From Flavobacteriaceae bacterium (lineage in GTDB: Bacteria > Bacteroidota > Bacteroidia > Flavobacteriales > Flavobacteriaceae), in contig NVXD01000024.1 of the NCBI GenBank assembly GCA_002746415.1, positions 1-50,442 of the forward strand: a stretch of DNA of 50,442 nucleotides, in the 5' to 3' direction. Below, in pieces: positions 1 through 8,852 of this stretch; the first letter of the stretch is position 1, and each line of letters starts with the position of its first letter. The notes beneath the pieces were generated by a model. It saw nothing but the letters and a program-made list of their open reading frames with translations, did no database searches and was not told where the DNA came from. Made by a program: the position numbers and the translations under genes.

Positions 1-54
1 AGAAACTGCTTTTAACTTTTTAATAATATGGTTGGTTGGTTAATATCTCTCTTA

Positions 55-597
55 CTATTGAAGTTGCTTGTGCAATACTTTATCCAATAATTCTTTACAA
101 ACTTTTTGGATAATTTTTTCATCCGTATATAATTCATGTCCAAAGTTTGGAACGATTTCCACTTTTGCACCAACTTGTTTAACCCATTCTTCTGAAGGCA
201 TAAATTTGTCTTTATCCCCATATAGAATAGTAGTGGCACATTCTGGTTTTTCCGTTTCCATACGTATTCTTGTCGCAGAAACAGCAAACAAAGATTTCAT
301 GGGCAATCCTTTTAGGTTTGCTCTCCATGCAATGGTTCCTCCAGTACTAAAAGCCAAATAATGACTTGCTTCATTTTCTCTCTTTAAAAGATGGGCAACA
401 GCGGTATCTATACCTCCGTTAACAAATTCTTTATGAATGTTCTCATCAGAATTGACCGTTAAATCTATATTGGCCAACTGTTGGCAATCATAAAAAACAA
501 TATCAAAATACTGCTGTAGGTAACCCAAATAAGAAGTAATCCACAGACCTTTTTTAACACCCCACATGTCGGATAAAACGACTAATCGCTCTGCCAT
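55..597 (-). CDS. alpha/beta hydrolase-like protein
   Basis: A 180-residue protein with the layout of a small single-domain alpha/beta hydrolase. The putative nucleophile is Ser84 in the elbow AFSTGG, where the usual first Gly of GxSxG is Ala. An acidic residue follows in YGDKDKF (Asp128 or Asp130), and His154 in NFGHEL is placed where the catalytic His should be. The short N-terminal strand VVLSDMWG resembles the oxyanion-loop strand of the fold. There is no signal peptide, so it should be cytosolic. It starts at ATG and lies 74 nt downstream of the GH3-family gene on the same strand, so cotranscription is possible. The substrate cannot be told. The fold is fairly safe; catalytic activity is inferred. 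Confidence 0.7.
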   Translation of the reverse strand: MAERLVVLSDMWGVKKGLWITSYLGYLQQYFDIVFYDCQQLANIDLTVNSDENIHKEFVNGGIDTAVAHLLKRENEASHYLAFSTGGTIAWRANLKGLPMKSLFAVSATRIRMETEKPECATTILYGDKDKFMPSEEWVKQVGAKVEIVPNFGHELYTDEKIIQKVCKELLDKVLHKQLQ

Positions 598-671
598 AAT
601 TGTAATAGTTTAATTAGTAAATAGTTATGCTTATCTCTTAAAGATGAATATTAAACGAGGGAATTCAATAT

Positions 672-2186
672 TTATTTGTTCATCTGAAGTAATTCTTCGA
701 TATAAGCCCTTTCATTGGACAATCTTGGTATTTTGTGCTGACCTCCTAACTTATTCTTAGATTTTAACCAATCATAGAAAAGATTTTGTCGTGCAACATG
801 TACTTTAGGCATTTTTAAAGTCATATTATTATAGCGTTTTGCCTCGTAATCAGAATTTAAAGACTTTAATGCATTGTCTAAGAGCTCAGTAAAATAATCT
901 ACATCAGCAGGAGTTTTTCTAAACTCTATAATCCACTCATGACTACCCTTTTCCTTTGCTTCCATAAAAATTGGGGCGGCAGTATAATCCTTTATTTCCG
1001 CAGCAGTTTTTTTACAAACATTCTTTAAGGCCTCTTCTGCATTTTCAATAATCAATTCTTCTCCAAAAACATTAATATGATGTTTTGTTCTTCCAGTCAC
1101 CTTAATTCTATAGGGGTTTATGGAGGTAAACTTAATCGTATCTCCTATTTTATATCGCCAAAGTCCGGCATTGGTAGTAATGACCACAGCATAATTTTTG
1201 CCCACTTTCACTTCCCATAAAGGAATGGTAATTTGCATAGCTGTCTTATAAACATCCATCGGTATAAATTCATAAAAAATACCATAGTCCAACATCAATA
1301 AAAGATCATCAGCGTTGTTCCTATCCTGAATGGCAAAAAATCCTTCGGAAGCATTATAAATCTCATAATAGTTAAAACTTTTCCCAGGCAACAAATTCTT
1401 ATACTGGTCTTTGTAAGGATTAAAACTTACCCCTCCATGAAAATAAACCTCAAGATTTTCCCACACCTCAAAAAGATGGTTTTTTCCAGTCTTTTCTATT
1501 ACATTATTAATAAGGACTAACATCCACGATGGAACGCCAACCAAACTTGTAACATTCTCCTGAATGCTTTCTTCGATTATAGCCTCCATTTTGCTTTCCC
1601 ATTCACTCATCAATGATACCTTGCTACTTGGAGTACTACTCATCTCAGCCCAAAAAGGCATGTTATCAATCAATATGGCAGATAAATCCCCAAAAAAAGT
1701 ACCCCTGTCCTCATACAATTCCTTACTACCTCCTAAACGTAGACTTTTACCCGTAAATAATTGTGAATTTTCATTGTTATTAAGATAAAGACATAGCAAG
1801 TCCTTACTAGATTTAAAATGGCAGTCCTCCAATGACTCTGTACTTACAGGAATAAACTTACTCTTTGCATTGGTGGTTCCACTACTTTTGGCAAACCACT
1901 TTATAGTAGTTGGCCAAAATATATTTTGCTCTCCCCTTCTAGCACGTTCAATCATGGGCTCAACTTCCTCGTAAGAGACTATTGGAACTCTTTCTGCAAA
2001 TGTATTATAACTGGTAATATCATTAAAGTTATAGGCTTTGCCAACTTCCGTGTCCTTTGCAAAATGAATCAATTGATTTAACACCTCTTCTTGTACCTCT
2101 TCTGGGTATTTTAAAAAAAGTTCTATCTGGTGATAGCGCTTTTTAAGCAACCAAGAAGCAATAGAATTGAATAAAGGTATGGGCAT
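672..2186 (-). CDS. GH3-family acyl-adenylating enzyme (auxin-responsive promoter family homologue)
   Basis: A 504-residue protein of full GH3-family length. The P-loop-like motif SSGTT is at residues 101-105, preceded by the conserved IKWFAK stretch. A second ATP-site region, YYEIYNASEGFFA, follows near residues 272-284, and the hinge-like KVTGRTKHHINVFGEE stands before the C-terminal domain. Plant GH3 enzymes adenylate a carboxylic acid and join it to an amino acid; the bacterial homologues, common in Bacteroidota, have mostly unknown substrates. Family membership is clear from motifs and length. The chemistry, activation of a carboxylate with ATP, follows from the family; the substrate is unknown. 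It is divergent from the DUF2797 gene and shares a 109-nt intergenic region with it. Confidence 0.88.
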   Translation of the reverse strand: MPIPLFNSIASWLLKKRYHQIELFLKYPEEVQEEVLNQLIHFAKDTEVGKAYNFNDITSYNTFAERVPIVSYEEVEPMIERARRGEQNIFWPTTIKWFAKSSGTTNAKSKFIPVSTESLEDCHFKSSKDLLCLYLNNNENSQLFTGKSLRLGGSKELYEDRGTFFGDLSAILIDNMPFWAEMSSTPSSKVSLMSEWESKMEAIIEESIQENVTSLVGVPSWMLVLINNVIEKTGKNHLFEVWENLEVYFHGGVSFNPYKDQYKNLLPGKSFNYYEIYNASEGFFAIQDRNNADDLLLMLDYGIFYEFIPMDVYKTAMQITIPLWEVKVGKNYAVVITTNAGLWRYKIGDTIKFTSINPYRIKVTGRTKHHINVFGEELIIENAEEALKNVCKKTAAEIKDYTAAPIFMEAKEKGSHEWIIEFRKTPADVDYFTELLDNALKSLNSDYEAKRYNNMTLKMPKVHVARQNLFYDWLKSKNKLGGQHKIPRLSNERAYIEELLQMNK

Positions 2187-2295
2187 TTTTAGGTATCTTT
2201 AGCCTGATATAACTCAGGAAACTTATATTAATTTCTTCTGTTAAAAATAGCTTTTAAAGTTGTCATTTTCAAATCATCTTATAATCAATACATAA

Positions 2296-3090
2296 ATGCA
2301 GTACAAAGGCGTATTAAAAAAAATGCAAACTGAAATCGGAACACCCATTCAGTATTATTTGATTTTCGAGAATGATTTTCTAAATGTGAATCAGGTTCTC
2401 AATAAAAAATTGACGCTTACTTTCATAAAGCATCAATGCCTTAATTGTAAAAAAGATAAGCCTGTGTATAGACAAGGGTTTTGCAAAAATTGCTTTTTTG
2501 AAACTCCATTGGCAGGTGATTGGATTATGCGTCCAGAATTGAGTACTGCTCATTTGGATAAAGAAGATAGGGATTTAGAATACGAAAAAAAGGCGCAATT
2601 ACAGCCTCATATTGTGTATTTGGCCAATTCTAGCAATGTAAAGGTTGGTGTTACCAGGAAAAACCAAGTGCCCACAAGGTGGATTGACCAAGGGGCGCAT
2701 GAGGCATTGGAAATTGTGGAAGTACCCAATAGGTACTTGGCCGGCATAACTGAAGTTGCATTAAAAGCACATGTTAGCGATAAAACCAATTGGAGAAAAA
2801 TGTTGACCAATACTGTAGAAGACCATAACTTAATAGCATGGCAGGAAAAACTAAAACAGTATATCCCGACTGAAGCATTAGCGTATTATATTGACAGCAA
2901 TACTGAAACTCATTTAGACTTTCCTGTGCTGCAATACCCAGAAAAGGTAAAAAGCCTTAATCTAGAAAAAAACCTAAATTACACAGGAGTCTTGAAAGGA
3001 ATTAAAGGACAATATCTCATTTTCGAGGATAGCACTGTTTTTAATATCAGGGCCAATGAAGGGTTATTTGTTTCTTTAGGAATTAATTAA
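2296..3090 (+). CDS. DUF2797 family protein with zinc-ribbon
   Basis: A 264-residue cytosolic protein. Four cysteines form a likely zinc ribbon (Cys48, Cys51, Cys63, Cys66, pattern CxxC...CxxC). It is followed by a segment, HIVYLANSSNVKVGVTRK and then RWIDQGA, that looks like the core of a GIY-YIG-type fold (Y..., K-G-x-T/R). This arrangement is what I recall for the DUF2797 family, conserved in Bacteroidota and some other bacteria. The molecular function is not known; nucleic-acid binding or processing is an inference from the ribbon plus GIY-YIG-like segment. The last 8 nt overlap the 3' end of the convergent AsmA-like gene. Confidence 0.75.
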   Translation: MQYKGVLKKMQTEIGTPIQYYLIFENDFLNVNQVLNKKLTLTFIKHQCLNCKKDKPVYRQGFCKNCFFETPLAGDWIMRPELSTAHLDKEDRDLEYEKKAQLQPHIVYLANSSNVKVGVTRKNQVPTRWIDQGAHEALEIVEVPNRYLAGITEVALKAHVSDKTNWRKMLTNTVEDHNLIAWQEKLKQYIPTEALAYYIDSNTETHLDFPVLQYPEKVKSLNLEKNLNYTGVLKGIKGQYLIFEDSTVFNIRANEGLFVSLGIN

Positions 3091-5785
3091 CCGTATCTTT
3101 CTTCTTCTTTTTACCCAAAAGACCTCCTAAAATACCTGCTGCTGCCTCTTTAACCACATCCTTTTTAGGCGCTATAGAATCATTTTTACTGGCAGTGCTA
3201 TCTTTCTTATCCGTTGTGCCACCTAATAACCCTCCTAGCATTTCTTTTACATCCGTTTTGGCATCACTTTTATTCTCAAGTGTGTCTTTCTCTGATGAAT
3301 TCCCCGAAAGGAGATTACCCAATAGATTCTTGGCTTTGTCTTTCCCCTGATTCAATAATTTTTGTTTCTGAATTTCCACTAACTGTCCGGTAAGATTTTT
3401 AATACCTGATGTAAGATCTGTGCTTACCTTAGGGTTGGCATAATTACCTCCAATAGTAGCAATTATAGGAATGCTAAGATTCTCCACCTCTTTTTCATCA
3501 ATCTTGGATATTAGTTGGTTTACTTCTGCACCCAAATATCTAGCGGGCACTTCTAAAACAGCTTTATAACTCAATTTTTTATCAAACGTATGACTGCCAG
3601 ATACCTTAACTACAATGTCTTTATGATTAATGGTAAAAGGCCTTACGTCTACCTTCCCGTCCTTAAAATCAAATACAGTTTTCAATCCTTTTAAATCCAA
3701 ACTTTTAAAATCCAGAAAATTTAGATTACTGGCCAAACTAGAAAACAATGGAGCTTCATTAGGATCAATATCTGTCTCCAAAACCTCAGCCAACACTTTT
3801 CCAGAAATTGTCCCCATATCTGGTAACAAATCATTGGTCAAATTTCCTGAGATTTCTATGTCAGAATTCATTTTTCCTTTTAAAATGGAAGCGATGGGTG
3901 CCAAGGCATCAAAAAGTTCCATAGCTTTAAAAGTTTCCCCAATTTTTAAATTGTCCATATTCAATTTCATTGCAAAAGTAGGTGCTTCCTCTTTTGTGGA
4001 CACTTCCCCACTAAATCCAATTTTACCATCAAACAAGGAAGAGGTCATATTTGTCAAAATTGCCTTTTCATCTTTTATTCGCAGCGTTCCTGATACATCT
4101 TTCAAAACTAGATTATCATAAAGGACCGTATTAGCTGTTGCATTAATTGTACAATCCAAGAAAGAAGGAATCTTGATTTTTTCTTCTACAGTGGCAGCAT
4201 CATCTTCGGCAGCAACTTCTTCTTCTACCATAAAATCATTAAGGGCAAATGTATTGGTTGCCAAGTTAAAATTGCCTTCTATCTTCTCATCATTAAAAAC
4301 AAATCCCAATAAATTACGAATGGTTCCTGTGGCATTAAAATCTGTTTTCCCTGTAACCCCGTTCAATTCATTTAAAGTAACGGTCTCAGCATTAAAGGTC
4401 ACGGAAGTTACATTTAGTTGTACTGGATTAGTCAACTCATCTGATTGATATTCAAAATCTTTTAAATGTAAGCTGCCACTAGTTTTGGTGTTTTCATACC
4501 GCTCATTCTCAATGGAAGCCATATCAAATGCAGTGGTGATATCTAAATTCAACAACCCTTTTAAATCCATCCCTTCTGGGACTGGGTAGGCTTCTGAGAT
4601 ATTGGCAAGATTCATTTTTCCGCTTACATGGGCATTTACTTGGGTATTTCCCATTAAATCCTGAATTCTAGAGGTCATGTTAAACTTATCGGCATCTATC
4701 ATAAAGGACAATTTGTTTATATCCACATAGGTATCGGCAACAATTCCGGTGGAGTTGACAATCTTTGTATCTATAAATACATTACGAACTGACTTTGGTA
4801 AGTCCGGATATTTAAAAGAAGCATTATTTGAATTGATATTGATCTTAAACATCGGAATATGCTCTGCATCCACTACTCCCTTAAATTCTCCTGCAACCGT
4901 AAAGTTTCCTGTAGTTTTTACATCGTCTATATTCTTTGAATATTCCTCTGGTATAACCGCTAAAAAATTTTTGAAGTCGGACGATGCTGTTTTAAAACTC
5001 ACATCCACTTCTTGATTGTCCTCATTTACCTTTATAAATCCATCAAAAATCAAAGGCAACTGATTCAGTAATACTTCATTCTTTAAAAAAGAGTACTTAT
5101 TTTCTTTTAAGTCGACTCCTATTAAGGCATCAAGTTTTATTTTATTTTTATTGAGGTAGTTGGTGCCACCCATTTCAAAAGTTACAAAGGCATCGGTTTT
5201 AGTATCCAATTCTGATTTCTCTAAAGAAAGGTCTCCATTTCCGTAGTGGTTCATTTCCGAAATATCCAACAAAAGACCTGCTGAGGAATCATGATATGTT
5301 ATTTGTGCATTGGTAATTGCATAGGACTCCATATTTAAATTAAAAGCAGTAGGCTCTTCTACAGTAGCAGTGGAAGGTGTTTCTTTTCCAATATCATAAT
5401 TGGCATTCCCATCTTCATCAATTATAATGTTGACATGAGCACCATCAATCATTAAACTGCTGATTTTAATTGGGTCTTCAACACCATTAAAAATTTCGCT
5501 GATGGACATATTGAGCTCAATATTTTTGGCTGAAAAAAGCGTATCTCCTTCAAAAGGAGATTTGTTCACTAATGACACCCCTTCTAAAACTACATTCGCT
5601 TTGGGGAAACTTGAGAACAAACTTAAATCTGCATCAGCAAAATCGAACGTAGCATTTACATTCTCATTGACTTTATTCTTAATTATCTCTTCTATTTTAC
5701 CTTCTAATAAAAAAGGTAGGGTGACCAATATCACAACAATCAGCAACAAGCAGGCGCCAACAATTTTAAGTAATTTTTTTTTCAT
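3083..5785 (-). CDS. AsmA-like inner-membrane-anchored envelope protein
   Basis: A 900-residue protein with one N-terminal membrane anchor (about residues 5-27, flanked by KKK) followed directly by the AsmA-type start LLEGKIEEIIKNKVNENVNA. The rest is a long beta-rich periplasmic body with the repeated phrases FDGFIKV, IDGAHVNI and VKVSGSHTFDKKLSYKAVLEVP typical of AsmA-like C-terminal regions. AsmA/TamB/YhdP relatives span the envelope and are implicated in phospholipid transfer or outer-membrane homeostasis; that role is inferred here. The last roughly 90 residues are Lys/Asp/Ser-rich, with two copies of a hydrophobic (L/I)LGGLLG patch. It follows the queuosine-transporter gene by 32 nt and may share its transcript. 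Confidence 0.85.
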   Translation of the reverse strand: MKKKLLKIVGACLLLIVVILVTLPFLLEGKIEEIIKNKVNENVNATFDFADADLSLFSSFPKANVVLEGVSLVNKSPFEGDTLFSAKNIELNMSISEIFNGVEDPIKISSLMIDGAHVNIIIDEDGNANYDIGKETPSTATVEEPTAFNLNMESYAITNAQITYHDSSAGLLLDISEMNHYGNGDLSLEKSELDTKTDAFVTFEMGGTNYLNKNKIKLDALIGVDLKENKYSFLKNEVLLNQLPLIFDGFIKVNEDNQEVDVSFKTASSDFKNFLAVIPEEYSKNIDDVKTTGNFTVAGEFKGVVDAEHIPMFKININSNNASFKYPDLPKSVRNVFIDTKIVNSTGIVADTYVDINKLSFMIDADKFNMTSRIQDLMGNTQVNAHVSGKMNLANISEAYPVPEGMDLKGLLNLDITTAFDMASIENERYENTKTSGSLHLKDFEYQSDELTNPVQLNVTSVTFNAETVTLNELNGVTGKTDFNATGTIRNLLGFVFNDEKIEGNFNLATNTFALNDFMVEEEVAAEDDAATVEEKIKIPSFLDCTINATANTVLYDNLVLKDVSGTLRIKDEKAILTNMTSSLFDGKIGFSGEVSTKEEAPTFAMKLNMDNLKIGETFKAMELFDALAPIASILKGKMNSDIEISGNLTNDLLPDMGTISGKVLAEVLETDIDPNEAPLFSSLASNLNFLDFKSLDLKGLKTVFDFKDGKVDVRPFTINHKDIVVKVSGSHTFDKKLSYKAVLEVPARYLGAEVNQLISKIDEKEVENLSIPIIATIGGNYANPKVSTDLTSGIKNLTGQLVEIQKQKLLNQGKDKAKNLLGNLLSGNSSEKDTLENKSDAKTDVKEMLGGLLGGTTDKKDSTASKNDSIAPKKDVVKEAAAGILGGLLGKKKKKDTVN

Positions 5786-5817
5786 TTCTTACTGTTTAGA
5801 AACAGAGAAAATCCAAT

Positions 5818-6555
5818 CTATACATCCAATTGTATTTCCTCTCCAACCTTAAGGTTAAATCGTTTTCTCAAAATATATACGAACAAATAAAGTAATGGGG
5901 TGTCCAGAAATGCAATAAATACCTTAAAAAGGAAACCACTGACCACCAAACCATAGAATAAATCCCATGGCAATACCTTAAAAACGCATAATAACCCTAC
6001 AACGATGAAAGTGTCAATAAATTGGGAAGTGAAGGTAGAAAAATTGTTGCGCAGCCATAAATGCTTCCCATGTGTGAATTTTTTCCAAAAATGATAGATC
6101 GCTATGTCTATATATTGAGCAAGAAGATAGGCAATCATAGATGCCAATACGGCTATAGGAGATAAGGCAAAAACCTTACTGAATTCCTCATTATTCACTG
6201 GCGAATGGGATAAGGCTGGGACAAAATTAGCCAGCAAGATAATCCCCATGGAAAAAAAGGACGCCAAAATACCAGCCGTTACAATTTGGTTGGCTTTTTT
6301 CTTTCCAAAAATCTCGGAAATGAGGTCTGTTATTAAAAAAGTAATAGGGTAAGGAAGTATGCCTACTGAAACCTCAAACAAAGAAGCTCCAAAAATAGAA
6401 ATATCACCAAAAGGCTTCCAATAAAAAAATTTTTGAAAAATAAGGTTGGACACAACCAAAGAGGTAATAAACAGTGCTCCTAGATATAAATATATTTTAA
6501 ATGCAAGTTTTTTGTCATGCTGAGACAAGCGTTCCTTTACTAAAGAATCATTCAT
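5818..6555 (-). CDS. yhhQ: queuosine precursor transporter (VUT family)
   Basis: A 245-residue multi-pass membrane protein of the VUT/YhhQ family, which imports queuosine precursors (preQ0/preQ1) into the cytoplasm. Visible family features are the first helix ending in SNLIFQKFF, the loop-helix VGILPYPITFLITDLISEIFGKKKA, a Gln/Asp-rich helix AQYIDIAIYHFWKK, and RNNFSTFTSQFIDTFIVV near the end; about six hydrophobic segments can be counted. The ATG at 6555 is preferred over an in-frame TTG three codons upstream. It is divergent from the OmpA-family gene at 6658. The family call is strong; the exact precursor is not visible from sequence. Confidence 0.88.
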   Translation of the reverse strand: MNDSLVKERLSQHDKKLAFKIYLYLGALFITSLVVSNLIFQKFFYWKPFGDISIFGASLFEVSVGILPYPITFLITDLISEIFGKKKANQIVTAGILASFFSMGIILLANFVPALSHSPVNNEEFSKVFALSPIAVLASMIAYLLAQYIDIAIYHFWKKFTHGKHLWLRNNFSTFTSQFIDTFIVVGLLCVFKVLPWDLFYGLVVSGFLFKVFIAFLDTPLLYLFVYILRKRFNLKVGEEIQLDV

Positions 6556-6657
6556 AAATTGCAATTAAAAATCCAAAACTCCGTTTATTTTCAATACTCC
6601 CTTCAAAATTACTACTCCTTCAAATTAAACTTTAAGCTAAAATAACCAAATTATTAA

Positions 6658-8766
6658 ATGATGGTAAAAAAAACAATTCTTGGACTGTTCCTAATTGGCT
6701 CAATTTTCTCCGTAAATGCGCAATCTTACTTAGGATATCTCACAGACAACTACAGTGGTATTCATGGGGTGATTTCTAACCCTGCAAACATTGTAGATTC
6801 ACGATTTAAATCAGAAATAAATCTTATTGGGACTAGTATTTTTATTTCCAATGATTATTACAAAGCCGCATTAAATGATCTAACTAGCAGTGATTTTGAT
6901 TTTGATATACATGGTACAAAATCCCCGACAGAGAATAATAATATACTTGGTAATGTAGATATATTAGGACCCTCTTTTATGTTCAACATAAATCCCAATA
7001 CTGCGATAGCCATATTTTCCAGAGGAAGGGTTTTTTATAACATAAGCGAAATAAATGGGAATACCATAGATAATTTTATTGATGAATTGGACGAGAATTT
7101 AGATTTCAACGTAAACGAAGGTAACTTTTATGTAAATGCCAATGCTTGGGCAGAAATTGGATTCACCCTTTCCAAAAACTTGATTAACAATGACCAAAAC
7201 TTTTTAAAGGGAGGAATCTCTTTAAAATACCTACAAGGTCTGGGCAATGCCTATTCTACAGGTAACAATGTCATTATTGACTATGATGCAGATGGTACTG
7301 ATCTTGGCGGTGGGCAAACTACTGGAAGCATAAGCTCTCAAGGAGAAGTAGCATACGGATTTAGCAATAACTTAGAAGATGACATAGAGGACTTTGAGGT
7401 TGTTAAAGGAGCTACAGGATTTGGAGTGGACCTTGGGGTCATTTATGAATGGAGGCCTGATTATGAAAAATATCATTATGCTGATAAGGATGGGAATTCC
7501 GTTCCCTATAAAAATAAAAACAAGTATAAACTTAAACTCGGCCTATCCATTACTGATATTGGTAGTATAAACTATAAAGAAAGTACAGAAACAGTATATA
7601 ACATAACCAATACAGTCAATGAAGATGACTTCGATGACCAGGATAGTTTTAATGATATTTTAGAAAATCTTTACACAGAAGTAACATCTGCTAGTGCAAC
7701 AAAATCCATACTCCCAACTGCTCTACACTTAAATGCAGATTGGAGTCTTAACAGTAAATTCTATATTAATTTAAATACTGATCTAGCATTGACATCTAAC
7801 AAAGAGAACACCAATAAAATAGCAAATATCACCTCATTGACCCCTAGGTTTGAAAGCAAATGGTTTAGTTTTTATTCGCCTTTGAGCTTAATTCAAAACG
7901 CAGGATTTAAGTGGGGAGCAGGATTACGTTTTGGGCCTTTATATTTAGGTTCCGGCTCTATTGTATCTGCATTGCTAAATCAAGAAATGGCCTCTGCCGA
8001 TGCTTATGCTGGCTTAAAAATTCCAATTTACCAACCAAGATTTAAAGATAAGGATGAAGACGGGGTAATGGATAAAATGGATGAATGCCCAAAAATTCCA
8101 GGACCTGTAGAAAACAATGGATGCCCATGGCCTGACACAGATGGAGATACCGTATTGGACAAAGATGACCAATGTCCAGAAGAGGCTGGAGAAGTAGAAA
8201 ACAATGGTTGCCCATGGGAAGATACTGATGGTGATAGCATTTTAGATAAAGATGATGTTTGCCCACAAGAAGTTGGTCCTATAGAAAATAATGGCTGTCC
8301 TTGGAAAGACAGTGATAATGATGGAGTGCTTGATAAAGATGATGAATGCCCAAAAGAAATAGGCACTGTTGCCAATAAAGGTTGCCCAGAGGTTGAAGCT
8401 ATTGTAACAGAAACAATTCAAAAAACATTGAATGAGTATGCCAAGACCATTCTTTTTAATTCTGGAAATGCAACAATCAAAATAGAATCCACTGAGGCCT
8501 TATTAGATATTTTAAAAATCTTAAAAGAATTCCCCAATGCCAAGTTTACGGTAGAAGGACATACAGATAGTATTGGCACAGTGGTCAACAATCAAAAACT
8601 GTCTGAATCTAGAGCCGCTTCTGTAAAAAACTTTTTAATTGAAAAAGGGATTGATTCCTCTAGATTATCATCTGTAGGTTATGGAGAAAGCAAACCCATC
8701 GCTACAAACATGTATAAAGCAGGAAGGTCACAAAACAGGCGGGTAGAAATAAACTTAATGAAATAG
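6658..8766 (+). CDS. DUF5723-like/OmpA outer-membrane protein with thrombospondin type 3 repeats
   Basis: A 702-residue outer-membrane protein. It begins with a signal peptide ending NAQ, then about 430 residues of predicted beta-barrel that resemble the DUF5723 family (opening [22 protein letters not shown]). Four calcium-binding thrombospondin type 3 repeats follow (D-x-D-x-D-G-x-x-D-x-x-D-x-C-P, each ending NNGCPW or NKGCP), at about residues 463-578. The C-terminal peptidoglycan-binding OmpA domain carries VEGHTDSIG and SxxRAxSVKxxL, ending RRVEINL. It probably ties the outer membrane to the wall. It is monocistronic: a strong bidirectional terminator follows at once. Confidence 0.85.
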   Translation: MMVKKTILGLFLIGSIFSVNAQSYLGYLTDNYSGIHGVISNPANIVDSRFKSEINLIGTSIFISNDYYKAALNDLTSSDFDFDIHGTKSPTENNNILGNVDILGPSFMFNINPNTAIAIFSRGRVFYNISEINGNTIDNFIDELDENLDFNVNEGNFYVNANAWAEIGFTLSKNLINNDQNFLKGGISLKYLQGLGNAYSTGNNVIIDYDADGTDLGGGQTTGSISSQGEVAYGFSNNLEDDIEDFEVVKGATGFGVDLGVIYEWRPDYEKYHYADKDGNSVPYKNKNKYKLKLGLSITDIGSINYKESTETVYNITNTVNEDDFDDQDSFNDILENLYTEVTSASATKSILPTALHLNADWSLNSKFYINLNTDLALTSNKENTNKIANITSLTPRFESKWFSFYSPLSLIQNAGFKWGAGLRFGPLYLGSGSIVSALLNQEMASADAYAGLKIPIYQPRFKDKDEDGVMDKMDECPKIPGPVENNGCPWPDTDGDTVLDKDDQCPEEAGEVENNGCPWEDTDGDSILDKDDVCPQEVGPIENNGCPWKDSDNDGVLDKDDECPKEIGTVANKGCPEVEAIVTETIQKTLNEYAKTILFNSGNATIKIESTEALLDILKILKEFPNAKFTVEGHTDSIGTVVNNQKLSESRAASVKNFLIEKGIDSSRLSSVGYGESKPIATNMYKAGRSQNRRVEINLMK

Positions 8767-8800
8767 GAAAACAAATAATCTTTATTTTAAATCACAATAT

Positions 8801-8831
8801 AAAAATGCCTCGATAAATTCGAGGCATTTTT
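8801..8831. terminator. bidirectional rho-independent terminator
   Basis: A perfect 13-bp stem (arms 8801-8813 and 8819-8831) with a 5-nt loop, and A-run/T-run on opposite sides. It sits between the convergent OmpA-family gene and sppA, and can end both transcripts. Confidence 0.9.
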
Positions 8832-8852
8832 ATATAATATCTTCTCTTAAAA

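Noticed and set aside
8028-8375. Repetitive antisense frame opposite the thrombospondin type 3 repeats
   Set aside because: Its repeats are the mirror of the Asp-rich repeats on the real strand; no start context and no known family.
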